Assembly (NCBI GenBank): GCA_964626795.1
Contig: CAZVIQ010000002.1
Location: forward strand, 1-53,567
Source: RGIG1840 sp964626795
GTDB lineage: Bacteria; Bacillota_I; Bacilli_A; RF39; UBA660
Direction: 5' to 3'
Length of the DNA: 53,567 nucleotides
The stretch's first letter is position 1; every line of letters begins with the position of its first letter. Made by a program: the position numbers and the translations under genes. The notes below the pieces were generated by a model, which saw only the letters and a program-made list of their open reading frames with translations, had not been told where the DNA came from and made no database searches. Positions 51,659-53,567 of this stretch are shown here, piece by piece.

Positions 51659-52912
51659 TTAAAAATTCATATCAAGATATTCAATTAAATCATCTCTTTT
51701 TACTTGAGTACTTTCTTTTGTTAAATTATCTTTTACAGTTACATAGTTTCCTTTTATTTCATCTTCTCCTAATATTAAAACATAATTAGGATTATATTTA
51801 TCTACCTGTTTCCATAAGTTTTTCATAGGTTTTATTATATAGTCAGTCTCTAATATAAAACCTGCTTCTCTAAGTTCATTTGATAAAGTGAAGCTTTCTA
51901 ATGTATCAAACAAATTCATCAAATAAATATCGATTTTATTATTTCCCAAATCTATATTTTCATTTTCTAAGATTAATAAAATTCTTTCGATTCCCATAGC
52001 AAATCCTACTGCTGGTAAATCAGGACCACCAAGATCTTTTACAAGATTATTGTATCTTCCTCCACCACATACTGTTTGTGCATTACTTAAAGATTTATCT
52101 TCACTTACAATTTCAAAAACAGTGTGAGTATAATAATCAAGTCCTCTAACTAGATTTGTATCAATTTCAAATGGAATTTCACTAGCTTTAAGTATTTCTG
52201 TTAATTCATTCCAAAATAGTCTGCTTTCATCATCTAAATAGTCTATAGTCTTAGGAACATTTTTAAATACTTCGCTTTCTGCATCTATTTTACAATCTAA
52301 TATTCTAAGAGGATTAGTTACATATCTTTCCTGACATGTTTCACATAAACTATCTTTTTTATCTTTAAAATATTCTACTAAAGCTTTTCTATAATCATCT
52401 CTAGATTTTTCGTTTCCTAATGTGTTTATTTTTACTTTTAAATTTTTAATTCTTAGATTGTTTAATAATTTATATCCAAGGATAATTACTTCTGCATCTA
52501 TATAAGGACTATTACTTCCAAATAATTCTACACCAAACTGATTAAATTCTCTAAATCTACCACTTTGAGGTCTTTCATATCTGAAACAAGGGGTAATATA
52601 ATAAAACTTATTAATTTCTTTATTTGCATATAATTTGTTTTCAATAAGACTTCTAACTACTGAAGCAGTTTCTTCAGGTTTTAAAGTCATACTTCTATTA
52701 CCTTTATCAATAAAATCATAAGTTTCCTTCTTTACAATATCTGTTGTTTCACCTACTCCTCTTTTGAAAAGTTCGCTCACTTCAAAAATAGGTGTTTTAA
52801 TATATTCATAATTGTATAAACTCATAAAATCATTTATATATTTAGTAACACTTAAGTAATTTCTTCCATAATTTCCATAAAAATCTTGTGTTCCTTTAGG
52901 TCTCTGTATCAT
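51659..52912 (-). CDS. hisS: Histidine--tRNA ligase
   Basis: The class II synthetase has 417 residues from the ATG at 52912. Motifs: IQRPKGTQDF, YIKTPIFEVSELFKRGVGETTDIVKKETYDF, TLKPEETASVVRS, CFRYERPQSGRFREFNQFG (motif 2), LVRGLDYYTHTVFEI (HisA) and GGGRYNNLVKDLGG, VGFAMGIERI (motif 3). A GTG at 52921 is an alternative start but GGAG lies too near it. It has its own promoter and no T-box. Confidence 0.97.
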   Translation of the reverse strand: MIQRPKGTQDFYGNYGRNYLSVTKYINDFMSLYNYEYIKTPIFEVSELFKRGVGETTDIVKKETYDFIDKGNRSMTLKPEETASVVRSLIENKLYANKEINKFYYITPCFRYERPQSGRFREFNQFGVELFGSNSPYIDAEVIILGYKLLNNLRIKNLKVKINTLGNEKSRDDYRKALVEYFKDKKDSLCETCQERYVTNPLRILDCKIDAESEVFKNVPKTIDYLDDESRLFWNELTEILKASEIPFEIDTNLVRGLDYYTHTVFEIVSEDKSLSNAQTVCGGGRYNNLVKDLGGPDLPAVGFAMGIERILLILENENIDLGNNKIDIYLMNLFDTLESFTLSNELREAGFILETDYIIKPMKNLWKQVDKYNPNYVLILGEDEIKGNYVTVKDNLTKESTQVKRDDLIEYLDMNF

Positions 52913-52936
52913 TTTTATCACTCCAATAATAAATAT

Positions 52937-52965
52937 ATTATAAATTATCTTGATTAGTTAGTCAA
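52937..52965 (-). promoter_or_regulatory. Promoter of hisS
   Basis: On the minus strand TTGACT (52960-52965, overlapping the upstream stop codon) and TATAAT (52937-52942) are exactly 17 nt apart. Confidence 0.75.
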
Positions 52966-53476
52966 TTTTTGTTAGTTTATATTCTTTAATTATTTCTAAC
53001 ATTTCTTTTACTATTACTTCATTTTGTTCGTTAAGAGGAACACTTTGAATTAAAATATTTTCTACATCATTTAAATTAATATATTTTAATTTATAATTTC
53101 CAACTTTTTCATTTTCTGTATAATCAGAATTTGACAAATTATATTTTTCATCAGTTTTAATTTCAAAATAATATATTTCAGAACATCTGTTTTTACCAGT
53201 GTTCTTATAATTTTTACCGTAATGCTTTATTATAAAAAATGGTTCTTTTTCTATTAAATTTATATTTATACCAGTTTCTTCTTCTATTTCTCTTTTTAAA
53301 CATTCTAAAAAAGTTTCACCTTCTTCTTGGTGTCCTCCAGGAAATTGGTAGGTTTGATGGCAATATCCTAATAATATTTCATTTTTAGAGTTGATTATTA
53401 AAGCTTTTATTCTAATAATTACTTCATCTATTTCTTCTTCAGTTAAATTATCATAGTTATATATTATTTCTTTCAT
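52958..53476 (-). CDS. Nudix hydrolase
   Basis: The 172 residues have a full Nudix box at 47-70: GGHQEEGETFLECLKREIEE then ETGI, fitting Gx5Ex7REUxEExGU. KALIINSKNEILLGYCHQTYQFPGG precedes it. It hydrolyses a nucleoside diphosphate linked to another group; the substrate cannot be told. The ribosome site TAGGAGTTAAG is strong. It starts 8 nt after the preceding partial frame, so both are probably in one operon. Confidence 0.93.
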   Translation of the reverse strand: MKEIIYNYDNLTEEEIDEVIIRIKALIINSKNEILLGYCHQTYQFPGGHQEEGETFLECLKREIEEETGININLIEKEPFFIIKHYGKNYKNTGKNRCSEIYYFEIKTDEKYNLSNSDYTENEKVGNYKLKYINLNDVENILIQSVPLNEQNEVIVKEMLEIIKEYKLTKID

Positions 53477-53484
53477 CTTAACTC

Positions 53485-53567
53485 CTACTGATTTAAAGCT
53501 TCTTCAAAAAAAGCATTTGCTTCAAATTTCTTATTTTCATATAATTCTTTAATTGTTTCTTTACTGG
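53485..53567 (-). CDS. 3' end of an unidentified protein (partial)
   Basis: A frame enters from the right edge and ends at TAG (53485-53487). The visible tail KETIKELYENKKFEANAFFE followed by EALNQ is helical and acidic. It precedes the Nudix gene closely. Too short to identify. Confidence 0.55.
   Translation of the reverse strand, partial: SKETIKELYENKKFEANAFFEEALNQ

Noticed and set aside
1..53567. Reassigned UGA code as in Mycoplasma
   Set aside because: UGA ends pheT and Trp is encoded by TGG throughout the conserved genes.
1..53567. CRISPR array, transposase or prophage
   Set aside because: No regularly spaced direct repeats, and no transposase, terminase, capsid or Cas-like protein was seen.

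Overview
The window looks like a draft contig from a very AT-rich Gram-positive (Bacilli-like) bacterium. The base composition is strongly A+T, UGA is used as an ordinary stop (pheT ends in TGA), and Shine-Dalgarno sequences are of the AGGAGG/AGGTGA type. Gene neighbourhoods known from Bacillus are preserved: lepA near hemW, rpsT next to spoIIP, nusB-xseA-xseB-spoIVB, dnaG-sigA-trmK, and rarA / tcdA / a putative 6S RNA / hisS. Three sporulation genes (spoIIP, spoIIM, spoIVB) point to an endospore former or a recent descendant of one. I infer an uncultured gut-type Bacilli relative (RF39-like), but the sequence alone does not prove it. A run of exactly 100 N marks a scaffold gap.

Layout. 1-4.3 kb: a T-box leader for phenylalanine, pheS, pheT, then lemA and a DUF2207 membrane protein. 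6.3-7.4 kb: an unexplained intergenic stretch with a perfect 12-bp hairpin, then a two-frame, apparently frameshifted gene. 7.5-11.9 kb: lepA, an unknown gene, hemW and an HExxH protein. 12.0-17.8 kb: a repeat structure, tRNA-Ser(GCU), a DUF192 gene, and a compact Tad/Flp pilus operon (Flp pilin, type IV-like pseudopilin, TadE-like, TadG-like, TadZ, TadA, TadB, TadC). 17.8-20.4 kb: a decayed gene tail, a tiny membrane peptide, a leucine-rich-repeat protein and a transglutaminase-fold protein without its catalytic cysteine. 20.5-25.3 kb: dnaG, sigA, trmK, obgE. 25.4-26.8 kb: an anchored extracellular protein whose C-terminal segment is locally GC-rich. 26.9-31.9 kb: yqeG, yqeH, mutL, miaA and an oppositely oriented transglutaminase-like protein. 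31.9-37.6 kb: rpsT, spoIIP with a small partner, an unknown helical protein, nusB, xseA, xseB, spoIVB. 37.7-43.3 kb: a class I glutamine amidotransferase, queH, uppS, a small membrane peptide, spoIIM, mnmA, an HTH protein and a membrane protein cut by the gap. 43.5-53.6 kb: a ZIP transporter, a tiny Asn/Ser/Arg-rich protein, deoB, a XerC/D recombinase, rarA, a small basic protein, tcdA, 6S RNA, Fic, a CPBP protease, a TtcA-like enzyme, hisS and a Nudix hydrolase.

How the genes fit together. Most of the window is conserved information processing: aminoacylation, tRNA modification, replication, repair and ribosome GTPases. The accessory parts are the Tad pilus region beside tRNA-Ser, the LRR/pseudo-transglutaminase pair, and the anchored protein family with one intact copy and one remnant. 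A recurring regulatory pattern is worth attention. Most genes have a clear Shine-Dalgarno, but six (spoIIP, spoIIM, spoIVB, the active-looking transglutaminase, DUF192 and queH) have none and instead carry a -10-like hexamer 4-6 nt before the ATG, as expected of leaderless mRNAs. I found no CRISPR array, transposase, prophage module or defence cassette.
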